Shown piece after piece: positions 53,788-63,908 of a DNA stretch of 64,000 nucleotides. Where the stretch lies: positions 3,506,022-3,570,021 of the forward strand of contig OY997644.1 in NCBI GenBank assembly GCA_963921795.1, read 5' to 3'. The notes beneath the pieces were generated by a model. It did no database searches and was not told the origin of the DNA. It saw only the letters and a list, made by a program, of their open reading frames with translations. Origin of the DNA: Nannobrachium achirus. Its lineage: Eukaryota > Chordata > Actinopteri > Myctophiformes > Myctophidae. How positions within the stretch are numbered: the stretch's first letter is position 1; each line of letters begins with the position of its first letter. The position numbers and the translations under genes were made by a program.

Positions 53788-54005
53788 GTTGTTATGTGGG
53801 GACTTTATCCTGGAATAAAATCCATTTAATACGACGCACAGAGTTGATGCTTCTAGGAGGAGGACCACCGCGTCTGGCCGGCAAGGCTGTCCCTGTTCCG
53901 GTCTGGTTCCGGTCTCCCCCAAGCCCCCTGTGATTGGCTGAACCGGACGTAGGGAGCGCTCGGTTGTAGTCACTTGGACCGCGCGAGGTGCACCAAAACC
54001 CAATT
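53788..54005 (-). promoter_or_regulatory. possible promoter/5' UTR upstream of the MSAIQ exon
   Basis: Locally GC-rich compared with its surroundings. CAGCCAATCACAGGG (minus strand) is a good CCAAT box, and several GGTTCCGGT/CCGGAA (ETS-like) motifs lie around 53897-53912. No TATA box. Consistent with a housekeeping-type promoter. Confidence 0.35.
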
Positions 54006-54011
54006 ATCATT

Positions 54012-54068
54012 GCGTTTATCGTGCGCTTGCCCAGGCCTTACGGCCTGGGCATAAATATAACGATTGCA
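54012..54068. repeat. 57-bp palindromic segment shared with the 45.3 kb element
   Basis: The reverse complement of 45284-45340, apparently without differences, centred on GCCCAGGCC-TTAC-GGCCTGGGC. It has no visible Mutator-like TIRs here. Confidence 0.8.
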
Positions 54069-54244
54069 CTGCCGTGGACAGTAACTGGCTGGCGTATCTA
54101 ACCATAAAACGAGCGCTCCCTTCATAGACAGCCTTGGACATCGCTCGCACTGCTGTGCCAAGGCCCCCTGGCTCCCCCTGCTGGTCAGGGGGAGGCCAGG
54201 TCAGGCCATGTGCGGCGTTCTGAAGTAATGTCTGACCAATACGG

Positions 54245-54323
54245 AGTGCGTATTCAAAGACGCAGTGCGTATTTAAAGACGCAGTGCGTCTTTAAATACG
54301 CACTGCGTCTTTGAATACGCACT
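54245..54323. repeat. perfect 79-bp palindrome
   Basis: Two 39-base arms pair without a mismatch around a single central G at 54284. I checked every pair. Each arm is itself made of repeated GCAGTGCGT and AAAGACGC units. Pairing fails immediately outside (54244/54324). Confidence 0.97.
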
Positions 54324-54328
54324 GCGCG

Positions 54329-54355
54329 TTTCAAAGTGGCACTGCCACTTTGAAA
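54329..54355. repeat. 27-bp palindrome adjacent to the 79-bp one
   Basis: The arms TTTCAAAGTGGCA and TGCCACTTTGAAA flank a central C (54342). It starts five bases after the larger palindrome and is followed by A-rich sequence. Confidence 0.95.
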
Positions 54356-54535
54356 AAAAAGACAATAACACCAAATTACAAAAATGTTCCTCAAAAAGAC
54401 AAAGTCAATAAAAAAAAAAAAGTCAATACATAAGACAATAACACCAAATTACAAAAATGTTCCTCAAAAAGACAAAGTCAATAAAAAATAAAAAAAAAGT
54501 CAATACATAAAAAAACAAAAACGTTCCTGGAAAAA
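54356..54535. repeat. A-rich tandem repeat
   Basis: Two copies of a unit of about 73 bp with AAGACAATAACACCAAATTA, CAAAAATGTTCCTCAAAAAG and ACAAAGTCAATAAAAAA lie at about 54358 and 54431. A partial third follows. Confidence 0.8.
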
Positions 54536-55790
54536 ACAAAACTAACACCAAAATACAAACTGGTTACTCAGAAACAATACTATACTAGTATGTCCCTAAC
54601 GGGGCTCCGTACTTCAGCGATGTGTTGGGGGATTTCTCTGCTCACCCTACTGCTTCTTGGCACACGGAAAATTGGTTCCCGGCTTCCAGCAAGAAGCTCC
54701 ACTGCCTGGCTTGTCCACAATGTCCAGTGGGCAAACCTTTTGCCTTCCCTTTTCAATTAAGGAGAGGTTAGAAGTTAGTTAAGACGCAACATCAAATAAT
54801 ATAGTATTATTTTGCACGTGTCAAAAGTATCCCTTATTAAAGTCAAAACACCACTCATACCCCTCGGTATCAAAGCGCTCCATGAGCCGGACATACCACC
54901 ACCTTCGTATCAAAGGCATGTCCCCCTAAAATGAGACAGGTGGAAGCGGTGGGATATTTCACTACAGCGAAAACCATGCTGCATTTGCTACGCATTCGTT
55001 TTATGAAAATAAGGTTACCTCACCTCCTTAAATAGAAAGGGTGCAATTATTGCAAGGCAATGTGTGTACTGAAACAAGAGGATTAAAGAAAATGGCATTA
55101 ATTCAAAGCTGGGCAGAAGCACTCTGTAGATAGTCTGGGATCACTTCACTTTTCGAGGTTTGATCCGGTCGGGAGAGGAAACCACTTTACGTCATGTTGT
55201 AGTACTCAAAGGACTACAATTTGCCGGAACTATCAAACCGGATTCAGTTTTAACCCAAAATAATTCCCCTGCGCTCAAGGACATACTTTTAGGGGCTATC
55301 TTTTAGTTCAACTGTTAGCGACTGGCAAGACTACACTAGGCTACTCCAGCATTTTAATAGGGATTGGGGAAACAAACGTAGGGAACCAAATCAGAGCGAC
55401 GCCGCTTCTTCTAGTGGTTTCCGCGCTTTAGGCGGAAACCAAACGGCCTGTAGTGAACGAACTCTGTAGATATCGCAACACGGTTGACAGCTCAAAGTAG
55501 TTAAACAATTAATGTCACATTAAAAAAAACCTTTACAGCCACTGGTTCTTTGTCAGGTCTAGGTATGCAAACCTATAGACTTGCATGCCAAAAACTAACT
55601 TTTCTGAACTAAGCATATACAAGCACACCCAAAGACATCTTACCATGAACATGAAAATCCCACAGTCGTTGCCGATGAACTGCTTGGGCAAATCCTAAAA
55701 AAACCAAAAAAAAACAAGAACCCCACCTGCCCTGTTTGATCTGTCAGATCTAAATCAGATTATAAGATTATAATCAGGGAGGGCTACAAA
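54536..55790. other. no gene recognised
   Basis: Mixed unique sequence with no assignable exon. Inverted GTGGTTTCCGCG/GGCGGAAACCA motifs lie near 55416-55440. Confidence 0.4.
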
Positions 55791-56200
55791 TTAGTCTTTA
55801 ATAGTCTTTTTGAGACAAGTTTCACTCAGCACCAAGATATCATGACGGGTCTGTTTCACCAAAAGTTTAATATAGTTCAACTTGAGACTGATATTAAAAT
55901 GAATTATTCCAAGAACTTTTCTAGTCTTAAAACCAACTTTAGTGAGTGGAGAGTCAGAGTTTGGGATAGGAAAACTGCTAGAAGACTGAGGAGATATAAT
56001 GTGATTAGTGACAACAGCAGTGCGATCATTATTATGTAAGTGATGTGAAGGAATTCTATTTGATAACCTGACAGGTATTTGATGTGAGACAGAGACAGAA
56101 GGATCAGCAATAAATGTATCTGTCCACAAGGGGGCAGAGATGAGACACGAAGCGGCAGGATCCACAAAATTATAGGATTAGCAGTGGAAGGTGTCTCTCG
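55791..56200 (-). pseudogene. LINE N-terminal fragment (start of endonuclease)
   Basis: The frame includes Ser/Pro-rich N-terminal residues and then LGIIHFNISLKLNYIKLLVK and DILVLSETCLKKTI. The IxHxNIxSL...LDYIK...PDILVLSET pattern is the beginning of the APE-type endonuclease in fish LINEs. It stops at 55791 before the remaining endonuclease motifs. It directly follows the Penelope-like fragment on the same strand. Confidence 0.6.
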
Positions 56201-56231
56201 GTGTCTGATTTGGAACATGCCGCGATACATA

Positions 56232-56925
56232 TCATGGTTTATAACACATGGGTGTTATTACAGTTGATAAAGCTTTTAATTTTGTATTCCTGTCCTGTGT
56301 GTGGGTGATAAAAAAAAAAAAACTTTAGTGGTTGAGGTGTTTGAGCAGTGAGTGCATCTACCACATGGGTGGATGCCACACAACTCTTCCCTCAGCCAGT
56401 TGGAGCTGGTACCTGGTGATCTATAAAGTGATGTAACCACATAGTCTCTAATGTTCCTTCCTCTCGTAAAGCAGAACCTTGTTGGTGACATTGCTATATT
56501 TTTCAAATGAGGATCACATTTCAAAATATTCCAATGTTTGGTAATGATATTTTGGATCAAGTATTGTACTTTTTCTTTTTTTTTTTTTTTTGCATGTAGA
56601 ATTTCAGAGTGGGATGTGTGTTGTTAATATACTGCCTGAACTCAACCAGTTCGCCTTCTGAACCAACAAATACCATATGTCGTCAATGTATCGTTTCCAA
56701 AAAATCACCTTATTTAGGAGGGAGGAGGCAGTCCTGTTCTGAATGAACTTGGATTCCCAGTGACCCATGCATAAGTTTGCATAATTGGGTGCAAAGGTTG
56801 AACCCATGGCCATGCCTTGGGTCTGGATGTAAAACTTGTTATCAAACTTGAAATAATTTGATTTCAAAATGAAATTTGTTATACAATAGAAAGAAAGAAA
56901 TACTTTTACTGTAGTAAATGTACGG
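56232..56925 (-). pseudogene. Penelope-like element fragment (RT core plus linker)
   Basis: The first part reads FKFDNKFYIQTQGMAMGS, TFAPNYANLCMG and the catalytic RYIDDIW, the RT signature of Penelope-like elements. A frameshift near 56665 moves the reading into EFRQYINNTHPTLKFYM. An A-tract at about 56573-56590 marks a deletion of the RT end. The linker QNIITKHWNILKCDPHLKNI, then FTRGRNIRDYV and a Cys cluster CGIHPCGRCTHC, follows, with the beginning of a GIY-YIG-type region (THRTGIQ) before degeneration. PLEs use a GIY-YIG endonuclease, but no catalytic part of it is left here. Confidence 0.75.
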
Positions 56926-56929
56926 TATG

Positions 56930-57180
56930 TACCTTGTAACGTTTGCCCCCAGCCAGGGTCCAGCAGCATTGCCTGGCCTTCTCTCCCATCCTCCCCAGCG
57001 AGCTGTCTGAGCTGTGCATCCACGGCGTCAGTTAACGTGGCAACAAGATGGACTGTCTACGACGGAGAGACAAGGTCTGTGTCATCCTGAGGGAACCCAC
57101 GGCAAAACACTGCCCCCTGGAGGTGGTCCTGGAAACTACAGGCACCAGAATCCCTCTCATAGCAGGTAACCAAACTACAG
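56930..57180 (+). other. unassigned GC-richer segment, exon-like
   Basis: A TTTGCCCCCAG acceptor-like site (about 56952) is followed by a frame reading LAFSPILPSELSELCIHGVS before a stop, and AGCAGGTAAC at about 57163-57172 looks like a donor. Composition is unlike its neighbours. I cannot name it. It could be a captured or decayed exon. Confidence 0.3.
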
Positions 57181-57184
57181 AATC

Positions 57185-57470
57185 CCTCTCATAGCAGGTA
57201 ACTAAACTACAGATATAGCTATTTAACACTGAACAAACACTATATAGCAATGATTACTATCACAATATAGAGCTATTTAACACTGTTACTGAACAAACAC
57301 TCTATAGCAATGATTACTGTCACAATATAGAGCTATTTAACACTGTTACTGAACACTATGATTACTGTCACAATATAGAGATATTTAACACTGTTACTGA
57401 ACAAACACTATAGCAATGATTTCTGTCACAATATAGAGATGTTTAACACTGTTACTGCACAAATACCAGT
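57185..57470. repeat. minisatellite, about 62-bp unit
   Basis: About five units with GAGCTATTTAACACTGTTAC, TGAACAAACACTATAGCAAT and GATTACTGTCACAATATA occur, with deletions between units. Confidence 0.8.
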
Positions 57471-57524
57471 AAGACTCCCTAATTGGGAGATAAGCGACCG
57501 CCAGGTTGCATACACAAACTTTAG

Positions 57525-57790
57525 AAGGCAATGGTAGCCAATCAGGAGGGAATATGGGAAATGGGACAGATCCATGTTGATGACATGACTTTAGATATAC
57601 TGTGTACCACTTTGTGTGATTTTAGGGCAAACTCTGTAGGAGCAGTGTCCAAGAATGTGTTTTGCAGGAATCGAGGGGTGGAGGTTGTGGTTTGGCAGCC
57701 AAGGAGTGTGTCTGCGAAGGTTGGCATGAATAAGGGCAACGGTGGCGGAGATATGAGTAGGGGAAAAGTGTGACGTGACGTGTGACGGAC
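57525..57790. repeat. dispersed repeat (AGCCAATCAGGAGGGAATAT type)
   Basis: AAGGCAATGGTAGCCAATCA and GGAGGGAATATGGGAAATGG recur at about 20985-21026. GACAGATCCATGTTGATGAC is echoed near 31846 and 21312 on the opposite strand. It ends with GTGACGTGACGTGTGACGG. Probably an old element. Confidence 0.5.
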
Positions 57791-58089
57791 AGACAGCTGG
57801 TGGAGGTTTTAGATTCTACCTTTTCCTGTTGGCCCTTCTGACACCAGGGAACAGCAAACTGATCATCCATCCATTCGATTAATTAACCACTTATTAATTA
57901 AACTCATCTATTATTCATTGCATTCCTCATTTTATTCAGTTCATACTTTCTACACTCAGAATATGGTGCGTCGCTTCAGTACTCTACTCCACCTGAGGGT
58001 CTTCTAAACCGGTTTTCAGAAGTCAATGTTCGGAATGGCGGTGTTTCGGAATGGCGGGGTGTAACCCTGAAAAATGTATTTTTCTAGGA

Positions 58090-58250
58090 TGAGTGCTTCT
58101 CAAACCATTTCATGTCAAGGACCCCTAAAATTACATGTATTTGACCACACCCATCTCTAAATATTTTGTTCCAGGGACCCCGAGATAGAAAGATTTGAGT
58201 TACAAATGTTAAATAAAGAAATATATATTCAAAGATTCGCACTCCCTGCG
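58090..58250. mobile_element. hAT left-end fragment
   Basis: AGTGCTTCTCAAACC, CAAGGACCCCTAAAATTACA and TTCAAAGATTCGCA resemble the left half of the CAGTGGTTCTCAAACC family. There is no right end. Confidence 0.45.
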
Positions 58251-59370
58251 CTCCCTTTTCCTGCGCTCCCTTTCCAATGCACAAGGCTGAAGTCTGTCCC
58301 TCGGTTGCACCAGTAGAGCATAGAAATACAGAAACTAGATCCAGGCATAGAAAACGGCCAAAAAAGTGATCCCACCTCCATTATTGTTTATGTGTGCTCA
58401 AGATTTGAGACTAGCGTTACGGGAGCTTCTGCTACGGTACACACCCGCGCCACCCCTCATCTGTCCAGACCAAGCCCCCAGAACCCTGGGGGCGCCCTGA
58501 AACCAAAAGGACATGTTGGCCGTTTTGAGGTACTGCAGTTGGGTCTAATCTCATGAACGCGCATTTTGGCTCCACCCCCTCCACTCCAGACAGCTGAATC
58601 CTCTGTTCCTCTCCGGAGCGGAGAGCACCGCACCGCAGACCGCATTAAACCAGGAAATAACCATAGCGACTTCTTCTTATTACTTCTTATTCTGTGTTTA
58701 TTAAATATAGATACCTTCCCGAATCTCTTAGTTACAACAATATTGTTCTTATAAAACTGTTGGTTTACTCATTAGTATTAGTTATTACGATTTTCGCGTT
58801 TTGTCATCTTGACAGAGGCTGTCTGCCATTGACTTTGCATTGGGTTCTGAAAAGTCCGATCTTTTTTTTAAATAGAAGCTTTACGTGAAATGTTAATGAA
58901 GATTTACTATCAAAATGGGTATTTAAATGCGATACATACATGGTTTGATAACCCACAAGTAGGCGAAAGCCATTTCTGAGTAGGCCTGTCTGTCTCATAG
59001 AGTTATAAGTGGGTCTGTCTCATGGCCTGTCTCCATCACTCTGTCTGTGACACTTACAAATGCGTAATTAAATGTATTCATTTTGGACAAAGTGCATCTA
59101 ATGCATAGAGTATATATATATAATATCTAATGTGGATTTCAAAGAATGTCTCTATATGTCAACACACTGTCATCTAATAAAAATACTCTATTTCAATTCA
59201 GACTGTAGCTACTATATGAATTATATTTAAACTTGTTTCTGGAACAGAACACAACTCTAGGCTTGTCTAGAACAGACCAGTAACTTTAACTATGACTCGT
59301 TTCACCCAAGGAATCCATGCAAAATGCTAAGATTACCACACTGAATGACAACACAGTTTGATATTGTAAA
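58251..59370. other. no gene recognised
   Basis: A GC-rich patch at 58390-58640 contains ACTCCAGACAGCTG and CTCTCCGGAGCGGAGAG (short palindrome). No exon recognised. Confidence 0.4.
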
Positions 59371-59450
59371 TCAGGGGTCTTCAACGTTTTCAGGCAACGG
59401 ACCCAGATGAGATAGAGATGAAGCAGGGACCCCCACAACCTTTTCATAGA
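59371..59450. mobile_element. hAT left-end fragment (CAGGGGTCTTCAACG)
   Basis: CAGGGGTCTTCAACGTTTTC matches the terminus seen at 46352 and 62132. The right end is missing. Confidence 0.5.
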
Positions 59451-59617
59451 TTCCATATAGTTTAATCGCCTGACCGCACAATCATCAGTGTATTTTGGAT
59501 TCATGTCAATTTGTGTTTTCAGATATTTAACCACTTGAACCGTCAATACTTAATAAGCTTCACTTTCACTCTGTAATTAGTCTGCTCTTTTTCCCCTCTA
59601 CACCAAAGCCCTTTGCC

Positions 59618-59668
59618 AAAAATAGCAGATCTACAAGCTCACAGTGAGCTTGTAGATCGGCTATTTTT
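59618..59668. repeat. short hairpin core copy
   Basis: AAAAATAGCAGATCTACAAG with CTCAC/GTGAG and CTTGTAGATCGGCTATTTTT, one mismatch pair. It is the shortest near-perfect copy of the module, without GC-rich loop sequence. Confidence 0.8.
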
Positions 59669-60473
59669 GTGAGTGAGATGGGGACATTTGTTAGAGGTTT
59701 GGGAGGGAGCATTGTTGCTCATCCTGACATAAAGTTTGACCACCCTGACCACTTTCTGGATGATGGAGTTCATTTTGCCCCTTTGGCAAATGATATATTT
59801 TTAAACAGTATTGTTCAGTCCCTTAAAGCTACAATCTAGAGTGGGCGAAGCTGCCTCTTAAGCTTGTGATGCTAGTTGATTTTGACTTCTTTCTCAGGAC
59901 TCCAAGCATAATTGGCAGCTTTACCTACACTACATTGTAGAATTGGAGACTAGAGCCCATAAAGTGGTCAGGGCACATTTCTTTATGTAAGGATTAAAAT
60001 GTTAATGTAAACAATCCTATTTGTACCCATCTCACTGTTCACTCATTTTGTGTTGTTCTTCCTCCCTCCCTCCACCTCACCATTTATCCCTACTCCCCCT
60101 TCTGGTTCCTTCTCTTCTGCCCCAGCCAAACCAACCCATTGTCTTTGTCCTCTCCAAGCCCACGTCGGATGTGACTGCTTCTAATAAGCATATACACATA
60201 TGGGGGATTTGCTGGTTTTATCTCCTACCAGGACCTCTAGTACTGATAGGTCTATCTCCCACTAGGACCTCTCTAGTACTGCTGGTTTTCTATCCCACCC
60301 ATTTCCCTTTTGCGTCTGTTGTATTTTCTTTACTTTTATTTTTTTGTTAATGAAAAAAAGAAAAAAAGTTTGAGTAGTAGGCAGCTTCAGGTTAGAAATA
60401 TGAGAATCTGATACTGTTGATTCAATTTGAATCTGAAGAAGACTGGTGTGTCTTGCCTCTTTGGTGCTTTTTA

Positions 60474-61000
60474 CAGGGTTCCCACGGTCATGAAATTCCT
60501 GGAAATATTTTGAAATTAGAAAAATATTTTTCCAGTACTGTAAAAGTTTTGGAATTTATCAAGGGTCCTGGAAGGTCCTTGAAAAAATAGCTATGTATTG
60601 TCTTTGGTTATTGATTTTGCTAATATCTCTGAAATTACAAATTAAACATGGGCCAAATTGTCAAATATTAGAGGCAGAAATTGTAAGGCGAGGCGTTGTG
60701 AGCATGTAGATCTGCTATTTTTTACAATAGAACAGTGTTATACAAAATTCCTCAACTAGTGCTCGTCAGGGTGCCGGGTCCCCAGTTAAAATATGATTAT
60801 TTTTGGGGTCATGGTCTGAAAAGGTTGAGAACCACTGGCTGCAAGAGCGTCTCTCAAATACACTACCTGTCTTTGGGCATTGCGCATAGGAGTAAGCGAC
60901 TTGTTATTGAGCTGAATTATTGTTATATAGGCCTGGAAATTGGGTTAAATATTCTGGAAAGGTTTTGGAAATTAATTGGTAAAAATGTGTGGGAACCCCG
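60474..61000. mobile_element. non-autonomous hAT (CAGGGTTCCCACGG) with nested hAT remnant
   Basis: The termini CAGGGTTCCCACGG and TGTGGGAACCCCG are inverted repeats. Inside, TAGATCTGCTATTTTTTACA and GGTTGAGAACCACTG (about 60820-60835) are the right half of a CAGTGGTTCTCAACC element. No clean TSD was found. Confidence 0.6.
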
Positions 61001-61109
61001 TTTTAAAAAACATGCTGTCATCAAGCAAATGTGATGTCATTTTTGTTTGTCCTTTCACTTTGTACAGTTCTAAAGCCTAGTTTTAGTTCATTTCTGTAAC
61101 CAATGCCTT

Positions 61110-61610
61110 GTAAATGGGCCTGATGTACAAGATAAACTACACCACTAAGATACCCATGTACCTGACAAAATACTTTGAAAGCGTTAAGGATGTCCACAAT
61201 TACAACACCAGAGGCAGCACCACAGATCACGTCCACCCAGAGTCAACTCAAACAAAGGGTCAAACTCGTTCTTCTGCTATACCACCAAAATGTGTAACAC
61301 CTTACCGAAGGCCTTAAAGGAGTGTAAATCCCAACATCCTTTAAAATCGCCCCGAAAGGCAGCAGGAAGCACTCGTAACTGTTAAAAACAAACCTTGCCC
61401 AGCCCCTGACCCTTCTATTGTAAATATCTACTGTATATAATTTTCCTGCACTGTTTTCTTTTTTTTCTGACTATCTACTGCATAGTACTGTGTTCTATCC
61501 TTCTGTCATTCAATGTTGTATGAGATTCTTAAGTGGTTTCCTGTGTAAATAAGCCAAGTGCTTTCTAGGATCTCATGTATCAATAAATCATTAACACTTT
61601 GAACATCGAC
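61110..61610 (+). mobile_element. 3' part of the L2/CR1-like LINE, plus-strand copy
   Basis: GLMYKINYTTKIPMYLTKYF, VKDVHNYNTRGSTTDHVHP and LLLYHQ-type residues match the C terminus of the LINE at 13.7 kb (GLVYKIHYTTMIPKYLSKYF). The tail through CTACTGCATAGTACTGTGTT to AATAAATCATTAAC matches its 3' UTR. Several indels break the frame after about 61255. Confidence 0.8.
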
Positions 61611-61939
61611 CAGAATGAGTTTTTTTTAATGTGTGACCTCTAGTAGGCCTACTTCTGGTTTATACAAAATAAATCCTTTGTGATACATTTGTTGGTTGTC
61701 TGATAAATATTGGATCATAATCATTATAATATCTACATTTATAAAGTATTCATAAACTTATCTGTGGTCTCTGAACCAGGTTTGAATGAATTTCACATGT
61801 AAAAACGTTAGACCATTGTCAATGGTGTGTATAAACCATAACAGTTAATTTCATAGAGGTATACATTAACTAATTTACCTCAGAAACTTCAAGCAATGGA
61901 CTTGGTTATTAATATGGATTCCACTTTGGTAATCTATTC

Positions 61940-62098
61940 CAGTGTTTCTCAAACTTTCACATTTTCTAGGTCTCCCCTTAACTCTTTACAGCATACAAAT
62001 GGAACCAAATTAACCAAATGTTGGTTCCATTTGTACACTGTCAGTATACACTTGTATAGACCCCACAGAGTCCCTGGAATCCACTTTGAGAACCACTG
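61940..62098. mobile_element. short non-autonomous hAT, TSD ATCTATT(C/T)
   Basis: The termini CAGTGTTTCTCAAAC and TTTGAGAACCACTG. ATCTATTC (61932-61939) and ATCTATTT (62099-62106) match at 7 of 8. Contains ACAAATGGAACCAAATT and its inverse TTGGTTCCATTTGTAC. Confidence 0.8.
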
Positions 62099-62131
62099 AT
62101 CTATTTGAAATGCATTCTGTTTGTTTGTTTA

Positions 62132-62520
62132 CAGTGGTCTTCAACGTTTTCAGGCCAGGGACCCCCAAACTGATGGGGAGATGGAGCAGGGACCCCCTAC
62201 CTTGGGGGTCCCTGCTCCATCCAACATGCATGTACAAGTGCATGGCTGTACCACTTCCATTTATAAACATACCTTAATAACTGAGAACCAATGTCAATAC
62301 TATCAATCTATCACTAACAATCTGTCAATTGCACAATAATCATGTATACAAGCTATTCAAAAGAGACAGAATCATGTCTTTTTGTTATATTTAAAGACAA
62401 ATTATTATTTTTCTTTCTTTTTTTAAATAAAAATAAAAAATATATAACGTTTTTTTTTTTTCCAACAATTTCGCGGACCCCCTGCAGTGTCCCCGCGGAC
62501 CCCCTAGGTTAAACCATGAA
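62132..62520. mobile_element. worn non-autonomous hAT (CAGGGGTCTTCAAC family)
   Basis: The left end is CAGTGGTCTTCAACGTTTTC. The right part TTTCGCGGACCCCCTGC and GCGGACCCCCTAGGTT matches the inverted left end of 46352-46764. The right terminus is degenerate. Confidence 0.6.
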
Positions 62521-63172
62521 ATACACAATGGTTAATTAATTCAACGTGGAGTTACACTTCCAGGCGATGCCTCAGTCCAGCGGGACGTATCGTAAAATCT
62601 AATCCGAGCAGAGTGCTTCTCAACCGGGGAGAGGAGCTGTACTGGGCGGCGTTTCCCTTTCTTCCCCACTAGAGAGCGTTTCTCAACCGTCTAAACCAAC
62701 AGAGCTCGTACTCGCGGCGCTCGTTCATGACTTGAGCTCCAGCGTGTTCACAGTGGCAGTGCTCGTTCATGACTTTGCGCCCAAGCGCGTCCATGAACAA
62801 ATTCGATGACGCAAAATGCGTCACAGTAGACCCACTACGTCACGTTTTACTACCCGGATGGAGGGGTGAAAACGCCTCATGCGCTGGGTGAGCAACTCAA
62901 TGCAAGTGGACGGGCGGGGATATTTGTGTCCTCTCTATATTTATTATAACTCTATGGTCCAGACAGACTCTGCCGCAGAAAGAACAAACCGGCGGGAAAA
63001 GAGTTAAAATGTAAAGTGACACAGATGTTTTCCAGGTCTTAATTAACAACTTATTATTCATTGCATTCCTCATTGTATTCAGTTCATACTTTACTACACT
63101 ATGGTACATCACTGTTGGGGTGAAACTGCATTGTATTTCCATTCATGTTTGTGTTGTATCAATGCCCTCATT
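62521..63172. other. no gene; GC-richer patch 62.57-62.93 kb
   Basis: Duplicated TCGTTCATGACTT motifs (62722, 62763) and paired GACGCAAAATGCGTCA (a 16-bp palindrome near 62808). No exon recognised. Confidence 0.4.
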
Positions 63173-63260
63173 CAGTGGTACTCAAACCTTTTCTATATCA
63201 AGGACCCCCAAATTGACATGTGGACCCCCCTCGGAGGATATTTCCTCCAACAACCAGCTA
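63173..63260. mobile_element. hAT left-end fragment
   Basis: CAGTGGTACTCAAACC then AAGGACCCCCAAATTGAC. No right end. Confidence 0.45.
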
Positions 63261-63908
63261 ACTGTGGATGGATGCCCACTTATAATCTCCACTCATGTGG
63301 TGCATTTATTTGATTTGTTCTGCCAACTTTTAAAGATGGGTAGTGATGGGGCTCAAATCCCGAGCCATTACAAACTGGATAACACATTTGTTGCAACCTG
63401 GTATCAATAAGCATTTGGGCTTGTCGTCGAGCCTGTTATCGAGCATAGCAGCCCTTTATTTCATGTTTAAATCATCCAGACGAGGCAGTGAAGAACTAAT
63501 CACCCAGGCTGGCACAAACATGTCGGCCTAAAAGTGTATTGATACCTGCCAACAAGGTCTGTTAGAAAAGTACTGTATTTAGAAGGCCCTAAAATGTGAT
63601 ACAAGTGATACTATTTGGTTAAATAAAATATACATTTTCTATTTATAAAGAGCTGAAAATACATGGAGATTCTCTAGTAATTATTACCGTTCACATGCGA
63701 CCAAACGATATCATTTGCCAGGTGGCAGTACGTGACATTTCTCACCTACCGCTGTGTCATGTGGCTGTTAAGTGACATTCCTCATTTGGCTGTGCATCAA
63801 TCAGATTAGTTTTTTAATTTAAAAGAACCCCAGCTGTCATGGTAGATTTATGAGGACTAGAGTTAGAGACAGACTTCCTGAATGTAAGAAGTGTGTGTGT
63901 TTGTGTGC
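63261..63908. other. no gene recognised
   Basis: Nothing assignable. Confidence 0.4.

Noticed and set aside
60100..60200. Exon after the TTCTGCCCCAG acceptor with peptide QPIVFVLSKPTSDVTASNK
   Set aside because: Only one splice-like site, no donor in frame, and no recognised protein. Too weak to list.
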